A stretch of DNA of 48,396 bases from Paenibacillus turicensis (GCF_017873435.1 NZ_JAGGKG010000027.1:1-48396), one strand, 5' to 3'. Shown: positions 9,286-18,445, counted from the stretch's first letter. Numbers and translations: made by a program. Notes: generated by a model not told the origin, from the letters alone.

Positions 9286-10377
9286 TTATACCTCCTTTAA
9301 CTCCGAAATGACTTGGCGCACCTGCTCCACAGTGACATCTGAAACGATCTCAACCTTCCCGATCTCCGTTGGCAAAATAAACACCAATTTGTTTTCCTTA
9401 AATTTCTTATCATGCATCATGGCGGCTAAAATACTTTCCTCGGACATATCCGCTGGAATAATGACGGGTAAATCAAAGCTCCGTAATTTTGTGACAGTAT
9501 CCTCATATAAAGTGCTAGAGGCCCCACGATACCCGGCTAGCTTGGCTGCTGCTGCCATTCCGATCGCGATCGCTTCACCATGCAACAACTGTCCATATCC
9601 CGCTGTAGCTTCAAATGCATGTCCTAATGTATGACCTAAATTTAAAATTGCACGCAAGCCTTGCTCTGTTTCGTCACTTCCTACAATCTGTGCTTTAATC
9701 TCACAGCCTCTTGTTAATCCGTATTGGATAACATCTGGCTTAAGCTGCAACAGCGCACCACTATGTTCCTCGCACCAGTCTGCAAAGGCTTTATCCCAGA
9801 TCAAGCCGTGCTTGATCATTTCAGATAATCCTGCCTTAATTTCTCTAGGCGGCAATGTCATTAATGTATCAATGTCATACAGCACCATCGCAGGCTGATG
9901 AAATACACCAATCATATTTTTAGCCAAAGGATGGTTTACTGCGACCTTGCCACCTACACTACTATCATGGGCCAAAATCGTAGTAGGCATTTGAACAAAG
10001 GTAACTCCCCGCATATAGGAAGCAGCAACAAAACCTGCTAAGTCACCAATGACTCCGCCGCCCAACGCAACTACAGCGGACTTTCGATCTAATCCACCTT
10101 CAATTGCCGCTGTCATCACATCCTCAAACACGGATAGTGATTTTGATTGCTCCCCTGCTGGCACAACCTTTGTTACCACTGTGTAGCCTTGCTTCTCTAA
10201 AGACCTCACAACGACGTCTAAATAAAGCGGGGCTACATTGTCATCACTAACGATAAGTACAGGACTTTTTTTGCCCAACTGGTGTTGTTCAAAATAGCTC
10301 CCTGCCTGCGCCAGCAATCCACGTTCAATATAGATCGGATAAGAACGTTCTCCAAGATCAACGTGTAGTGTACCCAT
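9286..10377 (-). CDS. aroB: 3-dehydroquinate synthase
   Basis: Makes 3-dehydroquinate from DAHP, using NAD and a divalent metal. The NAD-binding GGGVIGDLAGFVAASYMRG segment is near residues 105-125. The metal ligands are expected in KAGLSEMIKHGL, NLGHTLGHAFE and LLHGEAIAIGM, all present. At 363 aa it has the usual length. The start overlaps the aroC stop by one base (TAATG), implying coupled translation. Confidence 0.96.
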   Translation of the reverse strand: MGTLHVDLGERSYPIYIERGLLAQAGSYFEQHQLGKKSPVLIVSDDNVAPLYLDVVVRSLEKQGYTVVTKVVPAGEQSKSLSVFEDVMTAAIEGGLDRKSAVVALGGGVIGDLAGFVAASYMRGVTFVQMPTTILAHDSSVGGKVAVNHPLAKNMIGVFHQPAMVLYDIDTLMTLPPREIKAGLSEMIKHGLIWDKAFADWCEEHSGALLQLKPDVIQYGLTRGCEIKAQIVGSDETEQGLRAILNLGHTLGHAFEATAGYGQLLHGEAIAIGMAAAAKLAGYRGASSTLYEDTVTKLRSFDLPVIIPADMSEESILAAMMHDKKFKENKLVFILPTEIGKVEIVSDVTVEQVRQVISELKEV

Positions 10378-11546
10378 TAGTATTGCTCCAATTGAGATAA
10401 GTAGTTATTTAGGTTGTTTCTAATCTCACCAATCGAATCTCCACCAAACTTCTCAAGGAACGCTTTTGCAACCTCCCAAGCTACTACACTTTCCAAAACT
10501 ACGCTAGCAGCAGGAACTGCACAAGCATCAGAACGCTCTACTTGAGCTGTAAATACTTCTTTCGTGTCAATGTCAATGCTTTGTAATGGTTTATACAACG
10601 TTGGAATAGGTTTCATCACGCCACGAACCACGATCGGCATACCGTTAGTAACACCACCTTCAAAACCACCTAAACGATTGGTTCTGCGATGGTAACCCCG
10701 TTCTTTATCATACAAAATTTCATCATGCACTTGAGAGCCTAATAGCTCACCAGCTTCAAAACCGATTCCAATCTCTACCCCTTTAAAGGCATTAATGGAC
10801 ATGACAGCTTGTGCGATGCGGCCATCTAGTTTGCGGTCGTATTGGACATAGCTACCTAAACCAACAGGTACACCCTCTACAATACATTCCACAACTCCAC
10901 CAACTGAATCGCCATCTTTTTTAATCTGATCGATATATGCTTCCATCTTCTTTTCTGTCTCAGCATCAGCAACTCGAACAGAGGAATTTTCCGTAACTTC
11001 GCGTAGCTCATCCAAGCTTAAATCATGCGGAGGTGCTTCAATTTCACCAATCCGTTTAACTTGACCGGCAATTTTTATGCCAAATTGGGAGAGTAGCTGC
11101 TTAGCAATCGCACCAACTGCTACACGTACCGCAGTTTCGCGCGCACTAGAGCGCTCTAACACATTTCGTAGATCCTTTAGGTTATACTTAAGACCTCCGT
11201 TTAAATCTGCATGACCTGGACGAGGACGATGAACCCGTCTTTTTTCTTCATCTGTACCTTCTATTGGCTCCACATTCATAATTTTTTGCCAATGCTTCCA
11301 GTCGTTATTTTCAACCACAATCGCTACAGGAGCACCAGTTGTGATACCATGACGTACACCACCCACAATTTGTGCAGTGTCCTTTTCAATTTGCATACGG
11401 CGGCCTCTGCCATATCCTTTTTGGCGACGTGCTAATTCAAAATTCATTTCTTCAAAATCTAATTTCAAGTTACTTGGTAACCCTTCAATAATAGCAGTCA
11501 GCTGGGGACCGTGCGTCTCCCCTGCGGTTAAATAGCGTAAACTCAT
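10377..11546 (-). CDS. aroC: Chorismate synthase
   Basis: Produces chorismate from EPSP with reduced flavin. This branch-point product feeds trpE, aroH and the nearby mqnA. Signatures are [16 protein letters not shown] at the N-terminus, [19 protein letters not shown], and [18 protein letters not shown]. The length of 389 aa is typical. B. subtilis calls this gene aroF. It is the first gene of the supraoperon, preceded by AAAGGGGGAACG and its own promoter. Confidence 0.96.
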   Translation of the reverse strand: MSLRYLTAGETHGPQLTAIIEGLPSNLKLDFEEMNFELARRQKGYGRGRRMQIEKDTAQIVGGVRHGITTGAPVAIVVENNDWKHWQKIMNVEPIEGTDEEKRRVHRPRPGHADLNGGLKYNLKDLRNVLERSSARETAVRVAVGAIAKQLLSQFGIKIAGQVKRIGEIEAPPHDLSLDELREVTENSSVRVADAETEKKMEAYIDQIKKDGDSVGGVVECIVEGVPVGLGSYVQYDRKLDGRIAQAVMSINAFKGVEIGIGFEAGELLGSQVHDEILYDKERGYHRRTNRLGGFEGGVTNGMPIVVRGVMKPIPTLYKPLQSIDIDTKEVFTAQVERSDACAVPAASVVLESVVAWEVAKAFLEKFGGDSIGEIRNNLNNYLSQLEQY

Positions 11547-11607
11547 AAATACGTTCCCCCTTTAAACTGTTACACTGTAAAGAGCTAAAATCTCTTAGTA
11601 TTTTTTC

Positions 11608-11637
11608 ATTATATTATTAAAGGATACCTTCTGTCAC
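11608..11637 (-). promoter_or_regulatory. Probable aroC-aroB-aroH promoter
   Basis: On the minus strand GTGACA (11632-11637) and TATAAT (11608-11613) are 18 bp apart, about 60 bp before the aroC start. The transcribed leader contains a small AAGAG/CTCTT hairpin. No TRAP triplet array or T-box is visible here. Confidence 0.6.
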
Positions 11638-11698
11638 GCATATATTCAAGACATACAGCTTTTAGTTTTATTTATAAATACTAATTGTTGTTTTTCTA

Positions 11699-11727
11699 TT
11701 GTTAGAACTACTTTTTTATTTTATACT
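11699..11727 (+). promoter_or_regulatory. Promoter of the coiled-coil gene
   Basis: TTGTTA (11699-11704) and TATACT (11722-11727) have a 17-bp spacer on the plus strand, 49 bp before the ATG. It is divergent from the aroC promoter. Confidence 0.65.
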
Positions 11728-11775
11728 GTAATTATCATGTTTCTTCGACTACATTTTTAGAGAGGAGGTCACAAA

Positions 11776-12276
11776 ATGTCTGATCAGAAGTTAGAACTTA
11801 TTTTGCAAGCAATTAAACAGGTTCAAGTTCAAGTGGGTGGCTTGAGCGCGGAAGTAAGCATACTGAGTGAACGAATAGACTCACTTGATCAACGGATGGA
11901 TAAAATCGAAGTACGTATCGATTCACTAGATCAGCGTATGGATAAGTTCGAAATACGTCTAGATAAGCTTGATCAACGTATGGATAAGTTCGAGACACGC
12001 ATGGATTCGCTTGATCAACGTATGGACAAGTTCGAGACACGCATGGATAAGTTTGAAGAGGATATGACAGAGATTAAAGTATTAGTTTCTGATATTCCAT
12101 TTATTAAACAAGCGGTCTTGGAAACTCAGGAGCATGTAAAAAGACTAGATGAACGTCAGCAATGCTTTGAAAAAGAAACAAAATCAACCTTAAATACACA
12201 TTCTATTAGCATAGATATCCTTAATCAGAGACAATTACAACTAGAGGCAACGGTACAAGCTCTTCAAGAAGGATAA
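11776..12276 (+). CDS. Coiled-coil protein with four 14-residue repeats
   Basis: Uncharacterised, 166 aa, cytoplasmic by sequence (no signal or membrane segment). Residues 33-88 are four tandem copies of a 14-residue unit of the form R-(I/L/M)-D-(S/K)-LDQRMDK-(I/F)-E-x, two heptads each, with a partial fifth copy. The DNA repeats in step with a 42-bp period. The flanks continue with heptad spacing, so the protein is probably one long rod that oligomerises. A strong AGAGGAGGT ribosome site and its own promoter and terminator support a real monocistronic gene. It is the only plus-strand gene in the first 34 kb. A role in DNA or membrane tethering would be guesswork. Confidence 0.85.
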   Translation: MSDQKLELILQAIKQVQVQVGGLSAEVSILSERIDSLDQRMDKIEVRIDSLDQRMDKFEIRLDKLDQRMDKFETRMDSLDQRMDKFETRMDKFEEDMTEIKVLVSDIPFIKQAVLETQEHVKRLDERQQCFEKETKSTLNTHSISIDILNQRQLQLEATVQALQEG

Positions 12277-12307
12277 TTCATTTTGTATTTGAATGGATTA
12301 TTTTTTT
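12273..12307 (+). terminator. Terminator of the coiled-coil gene
   Basis: An imperfect hairpin (ATAATTCA pairing with TGAAT, bulge, ATTAT) overlaps the stop codon and is followed by T residues at 12301-12307. Confidence 0.6.
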
Positions 12308-12342
12308 GCAGACAAAACGAACATATGATCCTATCTCTATAT

Positions 12343-12385
12343 ATAATAAAAGCGCATCATCTTCTCCTTAGGATAGATTATGCGC
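12343..12385 (-). terminator. Terminator after the 58-aa gene
   Basis: GCGCAT (12352-12357) pairs with ATGCGC (12380-12385), extended by ATC/GAT after a mismatch. On the minus strand TTTTATTAT follows. Confidence 0.75.
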
Positions 12386-12411
12386 CTATAATGGTAAAGC
12401 CGCTTGCCTTT

Positions 12412-12588
12412 CTAACACAAAAAACCTGATGCTGGCTTCTTATCTTCTATTTCTGTAGGTAGTGTGGACAAATCTATATTGTCTAGCAGCCCTTTTAATT
12501 GAATCCCTTCAAGTCCTAAAATCTGTGCACATTCTTGTGCACTTAAAAAGCCACGTTGATAAGCTTCAATCACTTTTCTTTTATCCAT
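12412..12588 (-). CDS. Small uncharacterised protein, possible helix-turn-helix
   Basis: Not recognised. The likely product is 58 aa starting MDKRKVIEAYQRGFLS; the ATG at 12588 is chosen because a GGAGGT ribosome site lies 8 bp before it. An ATG five codons upstream overlaps that site. Residues ~6-35 (VIEAYQRGFLSAQECAQILG) resemble the first helices of a small DNA-binding domain, with the SAQECAQILGL stretch like a recognition turn. The tail is polar and ends in Cys. It lies downstream of cheR on the same strand and has its own terminator. Confidence 0.7.
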   Translation of the reverse strand: MDKRKVIEAYQRGFLSAQECAQILGLEGIQLKGLLDNIDLSTLPTEIEDKKPASGFLC

Positions 12589-12668
12589 GAAATTTACCTC
12601 CATATCCTTTTAAAATACTATTAACAAGTATTGGAAAGTAAACTCATGAATATACCTTATCGTTTGGA

Positions 12669-13487
12669 CTATCCTCTTTTCCGATAAAAGAATGTCTCAG
12701 TTGGCTCTAATCCGTACGTCCCAGGTGTAAATATTTGCTCAGTACTCCCTACAAATAATACGCCACCAGGCCGCAACGCCTTAGCAAATTTATGGTAAAG
12801 CAATTGCTTCGCTTCCTCCGTAAAATAAATCATTACATTACGGCAAACGATGAGGTCAAAACCATCTTCAAAGGTGTCGAGCAATAAATTTTGCTTACGG
12901 AAGTTTACTGTTTTTTGTAGTGATGGATCAATACGGAACATCTGACCTTCCGGCTTGAAATAACGCTTAGCCACATCGGCAGGCACATCCTTTAAAGAAC
13001 GTTCCAAGTACAAGCCTTGCGCTGCCTTAGCTAAAGCTCCATCATCAATATCAGAAGCTAATAAATAGCTTTGTGACAATAACTTCATGTCAGATAAAAT
13101 CATTGCTAACGTGTATGGCTCCTCACCAGTAGAACATGCTGCACTCCAAATTTTTAGCTTGGATTTTCCAGCTGATAATTCAGGCAACACTACATCACGT
13201 AATGTTTCCCAACGATTCGGATTACGCCAAAACTCAGACACGTTAATCGTCATTTTATCTAAAAATTCATAAAATAGCGCTTTCTCCTTCATCATCGCCA
13301 CATAAAAGGTATCAAAGCTAGCAAACCCATTTTTATTACGTAATGTTGTTAATCTACGTTTCATTTGAGCTTCTTTATATTGAGCTAGATCAATACCTGT
13401 ACTTTTTTTGATATTACTTATAAAACCTAAATAATCCCTGTCTGTTGTCGTGACATCATTAGCGTTTTTACTTGTGTTTATATCCAT
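12669..13487 (-). CDS. cheR: Chemotaxis protein methyltransferase CheR
   Basis: SAM-dependent methylation of glutamates on chemoreceptors. The N-terminal helical domain contains KEAQMKRRLTTLRNKNG, part of the receptor/substrate-binding surface. The catalytic domain has IWSAACSTGEEPYTLAM (SAM motif), ASDIDDGALAKA and FDLIVCRNVMIYF. At 272 aa it has the family length, though the first ~15 residues are low complexity. It overlaps ndk by 10 bp. As in B. subtilis it sits alone between ndk and the aro genes, away from other chemotaxis genes. Confidence 0.95.
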   Translation of the reverse strand: MDINTSKNANDVTTTDRDYLGFISNIKKSTGIDLAQYKEAQMKRRLTTLRNKNGFASFDTFYVAMMKEKALFYEFLDKMTINVSEFWRNPNRWETLRDVVLPELSAGKSKLKIWSAACSTGEEPYTLAMILSDMKLLSQSYLLASDIDDGALAKAAQGLYLERSLKDVPADVAKRYFKPEGQMFRIDPSLQKTVNFRKQNLLLDTFEDGFDLIVCRNVMIYFTEEAKQLLYHKFAKALRPGGVLFVGSTEQIFTPGTYGLEPTETFFYRKRG

Positions 13488-13921
13488 GGCTGTATGTCCT
13501 TATCATATGAAGTAAATTCATGAGGCTCAAAAAAGTTAGCAATTTCTCGCTGAGCGCTGTCAGGTCCATCTGAACCATGGATTAAGTTAAATGGATTACG
13601 TGCTGCAAAATCACCACGTATCGTGCCAGGCATAGCATCCACGGCTTTTGTTTTTCCAATCAAATTTCGAGCTAAAGTAATGGCATCTTGCCCTTCCCAG
13701 ACCATTGCAAATACAGGTGCCGAGGATATAAAGTCCACAATTTCAGCAAAAAAAGGTTTTCCTTCATGCTCTATGTAGTGATTTTTTGCTTGTTCAAGGG
13801 TAGGCTGTATTAATTTTGCCGCAATAAGCTTCATCCCTTTATTTTCAAAGCGTTTTACAATTTCCCCTATTAATCCACGTTGTACACCATCAGGCTTTAT
13901 CATCAAAAAAGTACGCTCCAT
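13478..13921 (-). CDS. ndk: Nucleoside diphosphate kinase
   Basis: Transfers the gamma-phosphate of ATP to NDPs through a phosphohistidine. The active-site motif NLIHGSDGPDSAQREI and the N-terminal MERTFLMIKPDGVQRGL are both canonical. The start at 13921 gives 147 residues; GGAGGA lies 7 bp upstream of it, so an ATG nine codons earlier is rejected. It is in the tail of the quinone operon, after hepT. Confidence 0.97.
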   Translation of the reverse strand: MERTFLMIKPDGVQRGLIGEIVKRFENKGMKLIAAKLIQPTLEQAKNHYIEHEGKPFFAEIVDFISSAPVFAMVWEGQDAITLARNLIGKTKAVDAMPGTIRGDFAARNPFNLIHGSDGPDSAQREIANFFEPHEFTSYDKDIQPWI

Positions 13922-13996
13922 AGCAATCCTCCGAAACAAATTAATCATGACTTGTCTTATCTCGTAGTGTATCAGAAAAACCCTTAGCGCGTAAGC

Positions 13997-14974
13997 CTAA
14001 TAAGTGCGCTTATTTACGAAAATTGCAATTTCCTTTAATTGCGTTCGTGTTTTCATTTCTGGTAGCTGATCTAAAGCATCAAGTGCTTTATTAATAAATT
14101 GATCAGCTAATGCCTCCGCCATTTTAATACCAGGTCCATTAACAATATACTCAATCGCTTTTGAAGTATCCTTGTCCCCATCCGCTTGATGTCTTATCGT
14201 ATCTATCTCCGCTAATAGTTTTTCTTTATTCGAAGAATGTTGAAGAGTATAAATAACGGGTAACGTAATGTTTCCCTGCCGCATATCGCTACCTGGTGGT
14301 TTGCCAATTGCTTTCTCCGTACCACATAAATCAAGCAAATCATCACGAATTTGAAATGCCATCCCCACGTTATAGCCATACTGGTACAATAATCGACTAT
14401 GCTCCTTAGAGACACCAGCAGCGATTGCTCCCAGCTGACAGCTTATTGCAATGAGCAACGCTGTCTTACGACGAATACGTAATAAATAATTACGTACACT
14501 TTGGTTGGTATTGTAAAAATCCCGAATTTGCTCCATTTCACCAATGGACATCTGAACTAAAGCTTTAGCTAATATGCGATGAATATCTGGATTTTTAAGT
14601 TCGGTGACTAACATCAAAGCTTTGGCATAAATGTAATCACCTGTGTACATCGCAATTTTATTATCCCATTTTGACTTTACAGTTGGTTTACCACGCCGCA
14701 ACGCAGCATCATCAATCACATCATCATGCACGAGTGAAGCTGAATGTATGAGTTCTAATGGGACTGCAATGTATTGCAGCTTATTAATATCGTATTCACC
14801 AAACTTTGCTCCAAGCAAAACAAAAACGGGGCGTAAACGTTTCCCCCCAGCCTTAAGCAGATGAAGCGAGGTTTCACTTAATAATGGATCGTCACCCTCA
14901 ATACTTTTGTAAAGCTGGCGTTCAATAAAATCTATATCTCGTTTTAAGGTACCAAAAATATCTACTAGTTTCAT
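13997..14974 (-). CDS. hepT: Heptaprenyl diphosphate synthase component II
   Basis: Catalytic subunit that builds the C35 side chain of menaquinone-7. First aspartate-rich motif DDVIDDAALRRGKPT near residue 80; second motif FQIRDDLLDLCG near residue 210; KAGGKRLRP binds pyrophosphate. At 325 aa it is close to B. subtilis HepT. It partners with HepS, encoded at the start of the same operon. The start overlaps the mqnA stop by 4 bp (ATGA). Confidence 0.95.
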   Translation of the reverse strand: MKLVDIFGTLKRDIDFIERQLYKSIEGDDPLLSETSLHLLKAGGKRLRPVFVLLGAKFGEYDINKLQYIAVPLELIHSASLVHDDVIDDAALRRGKPTVKSKWDNKIAMYTGDYIYAKALMLVTELKNPDIHRILAKALVQMSIGEMEQIRDFYNTNQSVRNYLLRIRRKTALLIAISCQLGAIAAGVSKEHSRLLYQYGYNVGMAFQIRDDLLDLCGTEKAIGKPPGSDMRQGNITLPVIYTLQHSSNKEKLLAEIDTIRHQADGDKDTSKAIEYIVNGPGIKMAEALADQFINKALDALDQLPEMKTRTQLKEIAIFVNKRTY

Positions 14975-15834
14975 CCCTTCACCTGTGTCAACGTATTATT
15001 ACTCCACAACTGAATATGCACCTTGTGGTCCAGTAAGCCAAGCTCATAGGCATAATCAAAATACAACTGCAAGCCTGCTTGAATTTTATCATTAAAATCA
15101 TAACATAAATTAGTAAAATAGGAATGCCAATAATGATTGGTCCCGCCAATTTCATTACAGGCTTCTGCAACAAGCGAATCTAAATGAGCTAAGCTCTGCT
15201 GTTTACTATGAACAAACGCCGCCACTAACTCACCAATGAAGTCTTGATTTTGCTCTGCAAATTTAGTATGCACCGTCCATACAGCAAAAGTCATACTATG
15301 TCCTGTCCATGCTCTCCAGATTTCCCCTAAATCGGTAATGATAAACCCATGATCTTCCCACGAGGCACGAATCGCATGATCGCCAATTAACAGAGCAGCA
15401 TCATGCTCAGCCATCATAACATCTAACCTTGGTTCACATACTACGTAGCTAGGATTAGCCCCAAATTTCTTGCTCATAATAATTTTTAATAAATTGACTG
15501 AAGTTGCAGATGTATTTGTTAGTGCAATGCTGACATCCCCTAACTCTTCAATAGGCTTACGTGAAAATAGTAAAATGGATTTGACTGCACCATCACTGCT
15601 CACCGATAAATCAGGTAATACCATTAACTGCTCTGAGCCAACACCATAAGCAAAGGAAGACACTGGAGCAACATCCAGTGTCTTGTCTAATATCCCTTGA
15701 TTTAATACAGATGGAACCTCTACAACTAAACGGCTTGGCTTCGTTAGCCGATCCACATCAAAGTGATGATACATCGGCCAAGCATTTGTATATCTAATTT
15801 TACCGATGAGGATATCTCTTTCATAATTTTCCAT
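14971..15834 (-). CDS. mqnA: Chorismate dehydratase of the futalosine menaquinone pathway
   Basis: MqnA family (periplasmic-binding-protein-like fold) converts chorismate to 3-[(1-carboxyvinyl)oxy]benzoate. Landmarks are GKIRYTNAWPMYHHF at the N-terminus, an SSFAYG segment near residue 60, a LTNTSATSVNLLKI segment, and ALLIGDHAIRA. The length of 287 aa fits. Genetic linkage to mqnP, menG and hepS/hepT strongly supports a quinone role rather than another binding protein. B. subtilis has no mqnA and makes 1,4-dihydroxy-2-naphthoate from o-succinylbenzoate instead. The partners mqnB/C/D/E are not in this window. Confidence 0.9.
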   Translation of the reverse strand: MENYERDILIGKIRYTNAWPMYHHFDVDRLTKPSRLVVEVPSVLNQGILDKTLDVAPVSSFAYGVGSEQLMVLPDLSVSSDGAVKSILLFSRKPIEELGDVSIALTNTSATSVNLLKIIMSKKFGANPSYVVCEPRLDVMMAEHDAALLIGDHAIRASWEDHGFIITDLGEIWRAWTGHSMTFAVWTVHTKFAEQNQDFIGELVAAFVHSKQQSLAHLDSLVAEACNEIGGTNHYWHSYFTNLCYDFNDKIQAGLQLYFDYAYELGLLDHKVHIQLWSNNTLTQVKG

Positions 15835-15860
15835 AGTGTTATCCTCCTCGTTAAGAACAA

Positions 15861-16727
15861 TTATCGTATAAATAAATCAATCGTAGTAAATGAAAATACA
15901 ACAATACTTAATACACCATTCATCCAAAAAAATGCAGTTTGCAATCTACTTAGATCACTTGGTGACACAATGTAATGTTCATAAAACAACATCAAGAAGG
16001 CTACGATCATTCCTGCGATATACCAACCACCTAGATCCGCCATAAAATAGAGAGCAACAAATCCAATTGCTGTGGCAATGTGCATCACCTTAGCAATCGT
16101 AAGTGATCTAGCTACGCCAAAACGTACTGGTATAGAGTAAAGTCCTTCCTTCGTATCAAACTCTACATCTTGACAGGAATATATAATATCAAAACCTGCC
16201 ACCCAAAACGTAATCGTGAAAAAAAACACCATCGCTGTCCAGTCTACCTTGCCGGTCACTGCCGCCCAACCTCCTAATGGAGCCAGGGCAATAGTTAGAC
16301 CAAGCACAACGTGGCATAGCCATGTGAAGCGTTTAGTATAGGAATAAACAACTAGCATAATTACTGCAATAGGAAGCAGCTTTATAGCAAGTGGATCAAG
16401 CTTATACGCTGCCCAAAATAACAATACAAATGAAACAATAATAAAAATAATAACTTCACCGATTTTAAGTAATCCAGCAGGAATCGCACGGTTGGCTGTA
16501 CGCGGATTTTTAGCATCACTTACCCGATCTATTAAGCGATTAAGGCCCATAGCAGCACTTCTTGCCCCAAACATCGCTAGCAGCACCCAGCCAATTTGTG
16601 CCCAGGTTGGCAGATGCTGATTAAGCGCTACAGAACCTAACATGGCTCCCATAAAAGCAAAAGGTAAAGCAAACACTGTATGCTCAAATTTAATCATTTG
16701 TAAAAAAATAATAGCCTTCTTAAACAT
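15861..16727 (-). CDS. mqnP: UbiA-family polyprenyltransferase, probably MqnP
   Basis: An integral membrane prenyltransferase of 288 aa with about eight hydrophobic segments. First aspartate motif NRLIDRVSDAKNPRTANR near residues 60-77; second motif DIIYSCQDVEFD near residues 180-190. Both bind the Mg-pyrophosphate of the prenyl donor. The family attaches a polyprenyl chain to an aromatic acid. Next to mqnA the acceptor is most likely 1,4-dihydroxy-6-naphthoate, so I call it mqnP rather than menA or ubiA (inferred). It lies 6 bp downstream of menG. Confidence 0.88.
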   Translation of the reverse strand: MFKKAIIFLQMIKFEHTVFALPFAFMGAMLGSVALNQHLPTWAQIGWVLLAMFGARSAAMGLNRLIDRVSDAKNPRTANRAIPAGLLKIGEVIIFIIVSFVLLFWAAYKLDPLAIKLLPIAVIMLVVYSYTKRFTWLCHVVLGLTIALAPLGGWAAVTGKVDWTAMVFFFTITFWVAGFDIIYSCQDVEFDTKEGLYSIPVRFGVARSLTIAKVMHIATAIGFVALYFMADLGGWYIAGMIVAFLMLFYEHYIVSPSDLSRLQTAFFWMNGVLSIVVFSFTTIDLFIR

Positions 16728-16733
16728 CAGTTC

Positions 16734-17453
16734 TTACGTCTCCTTTGTTCCAATATGCAATGCGGCAATCCCACCTGTTAAAGGATAAGCTTGAACCTGC
16801 TGCAGCCCAGTTTCTTGAAATATTTGTAACAGCTCTTCACGTCCTGGGAATTGAACTAATGAATCTGGCAACCATTTATATTGCTCGTAACGTTTCGCAA
16901 AGATTTTCCCCAGCATGGGCAATAAATTTTTGAAATAAAAATAATACAAGCCCTTAAACGGCTGCCACGTCGGTTTAGATAGCTCCAGACATACCACCAT
17001 TCCACCAGGCTTGACTACTCGCTTCATTTCGCTTAGCACTTGCTTTAAATCAGGCACGTTACGTAAGCCAAAGCCAATCGTAGCATAATCAAATGTATTA
17101 TCGTCAAATGGAAGTGCCATCGCATTTCCTTGAACTAATGTAATGATATCATTAAGACCTTGCTGTTGCACTTTACTTTTTCCAACGGCGAGCATATTTT
17201 CGCTAAAATCAAGGCCTGTAATTGGTCCCCTAGAAGCTTGCGCCATACTGATTGTCCAGTCACAAGTCCCACAGCATAAGTCAATTGCACTATCACCTTG
17301 TGACATATTCATCTTTTTCATCGTAAACCTACGCCAAGCCTTATGTCTCCTGAAACTTAAAATATCGTTCATCACATCATACTTATGTGCAATGCTCTCA
17401 AATACATCATGAACAAACTCTTCTTTTGGCTTGGAATCATTTTGGGGATTCAT
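16734..17453 (-). CDS. menG: Demethylmenaquinone methyltransferase
   Basis: SAM-dependent C-methylation that completes menaquinone. It is a UbiE/COQ5 family member of 239 aa. It starts with a VHDVFESIAHKYDVMND segment, then RRHKAWRR, the SAM-binding DLCCGTCDWT, and a FGLRNVPDLKQVLSEMKRVVKPGG stretch. The SAM loop has Cys where many homologues have Gly or Ala (GT-C-DW). It is shared by the classical and futalosine routes. Its place between hepS and mqnP matches the B. subtilis hepS-menG-hepT cluster with two genes inserted. Confidence 0.95.
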   Translation of the reverse strand: MNPQNDSKPKEEFVHDVFESIAHKYDVMNDILSFRRHKAWRRFTMKKMNMSQGDSAIDLCCGTCDWTISMAQASRGPITGLDFSENMLAVGKSKVQQQGLNDIITLVQGNAMALPFDDNTFDYATIGFGLRNVPDLKQVLSEMKRVVKPGGMVVCLELSKPTWQPFKGLYYFYFKNLLPMLGKIFAKRYEQYKWLPDSLVQFPGREELLQIFQETGLQQVQAYPLTGGIAALHIGTKET

Positions 17454-17467
17454 ATGTTCATTTCACC

Positions 17468-18340
17468 TTACCCTTCCACACACAAGCGAAGCTTACTTCT
17501 AAATGAATCATTTAAAGCTTGTACTAGCTCATCTAACTGCAAATGCAGTTTTTGAGCTTCATTTTCCGTCACTAAGCTTTGAATTTGTGCTATCGTTGTT
17601 GTAAATAACGTTTTAAACTGATCAGCTATATTATATTTAGACAAAAGCCCTGTCCATTCCTCTAGTCCAACCTTAGATCTAGATAACTTTTCTTTATCCT
17701 CAGACGAACCCGTCTCCATTATTTTCAAATAAGTATAGCTCATCCGTTGTTCAGGCAATGTGCCCTCAGGATCTAGCTCCTCTAGAACAACCTCAAGCCG
17801 ACTAAATTCGGCTAATAATAGCTTCCACACGTTTTGTAGCGACTTGTCCAATGAAGCAGTAAAAGAAACAAAAAGCCCCATTTTTAAAGAGACCTTATCC
17901 TTCAAATATTGTTCTGCTGTTACTGACATTGTTTTCAGCCTAGTATATAGGTCTACCTTCATCCGGTTAACCTCACAAATCGCCGCACTCATCGAAGCAA
18001 TCGTTGCAATATTACCTTCTTCAGCTAATAATTCATAAAAAACACTACTAAAATAATCACCTGCTAAAACTTTAAGCTGTCTCGAACGCATCAACTCATC
18101 TTCAATTGCACCTTCATTTTGATCTATAAAATCGTGAGTATCTAATCCCAGTTGTACAAGAAAAGAGGCTAAGGCGCAGGACTGAGCTGCATTTAAAGCA
18201 TGGTCTTGTTGATGAGCATTTAGAAATTTATAAAGTAAATGTACACGAGGTACCGGAAATGCTGGCAGCTTCGTGTGCTTGGAAATCATATCGTACCCCA
18301 CATACTTTTGAGCAAGGTTACTTATATGTTGAAGGTTCAT
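17468..18340 (-). CDS. hepS: Heptaprenyl diphosphate synthase component I
   Basis: Non-catalytic partner of HepT that sets product length. It is an all-helical protein of 290 aa with no aspartate-rich motifs, as expected. Recognition rests on the N-terminal pattern YDMISKHTKLPAFPVPRVHLL, the segment LVQLGLDTHDFID, and its position just before menG. This subunit diverges quickly among Bacillales. It is the first gene of hepS-menG-mqnP-mqnA-hepT-ndk-cheR, with an extended -10 promoter just upstream. Confidence 0.88.
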   Translation of the reverse strand: MNLQHISNLAQKYVGYDMISKHTKLPAFPVPRVHLLYKFLNAHQQDHALNAAQSCALASFLVQLGLDTHDFIDQNEGAIEDELMRSRQLKVLAGDYFSSVFYELLAEEGNIATIASMSAAICEVNRMKVDLYTRLKTMSVTAEQYLKDKVSLKMGLFVSFTASLDKSLQNVWKLLLAEFSRLEVVLEELDPEGTLPEQRMSYTYLKIMETGSSEDKEKLSRSKVGLEEWTGLLSKYNIADQFKTLFTTTIAQIQSLVTENEAQKLHLQLDELVQALNDSFRSKLRLCVEG

Positions 18341-18377
18341 TCTCGCTACTCCTCAATTAATTGTCACAATCTTGTCT

Positions 18378-18383
18378 ATTATA
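18378..18383 (-). promoter_or_regulatory. Extended -10 promoter of the hepS operon
   Basis: On the minus strand TGCTATAAT is an extended -10 element with a perfect TATAAT, ~35 bp before the hepS start. No good -35 is visible at 17 bp, which is usual for extended -10 promoters. Confidence 0.6.
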
Positions 18384-18445
18384 GCATATGTTTTAAGGCT
18401 ACGCACAATAGACAATGCATATTATTTGCGTTATAATTCAATGTC

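Noticed and set aside
11872..12039. Regularly spaced repeats resembling a CRISPR array
   Set aside because: The units are contiguous with no unique spacers and encode heptads in frame.
11813..12040. Open frame on the minus strand opposite the coiled-coil repeats
   Set aside because: It is open only because the 42-bp repeats carry no stop in that frame; it has no ribosome site and a composition (YVDQ repeats) that mirrors the real gene.
12604..12668. AATACT/AGTATT hairpin after cheR as a terminator
   Set aside because: Only six A/T-rich pairs and the following T-run is broken; not convincing.
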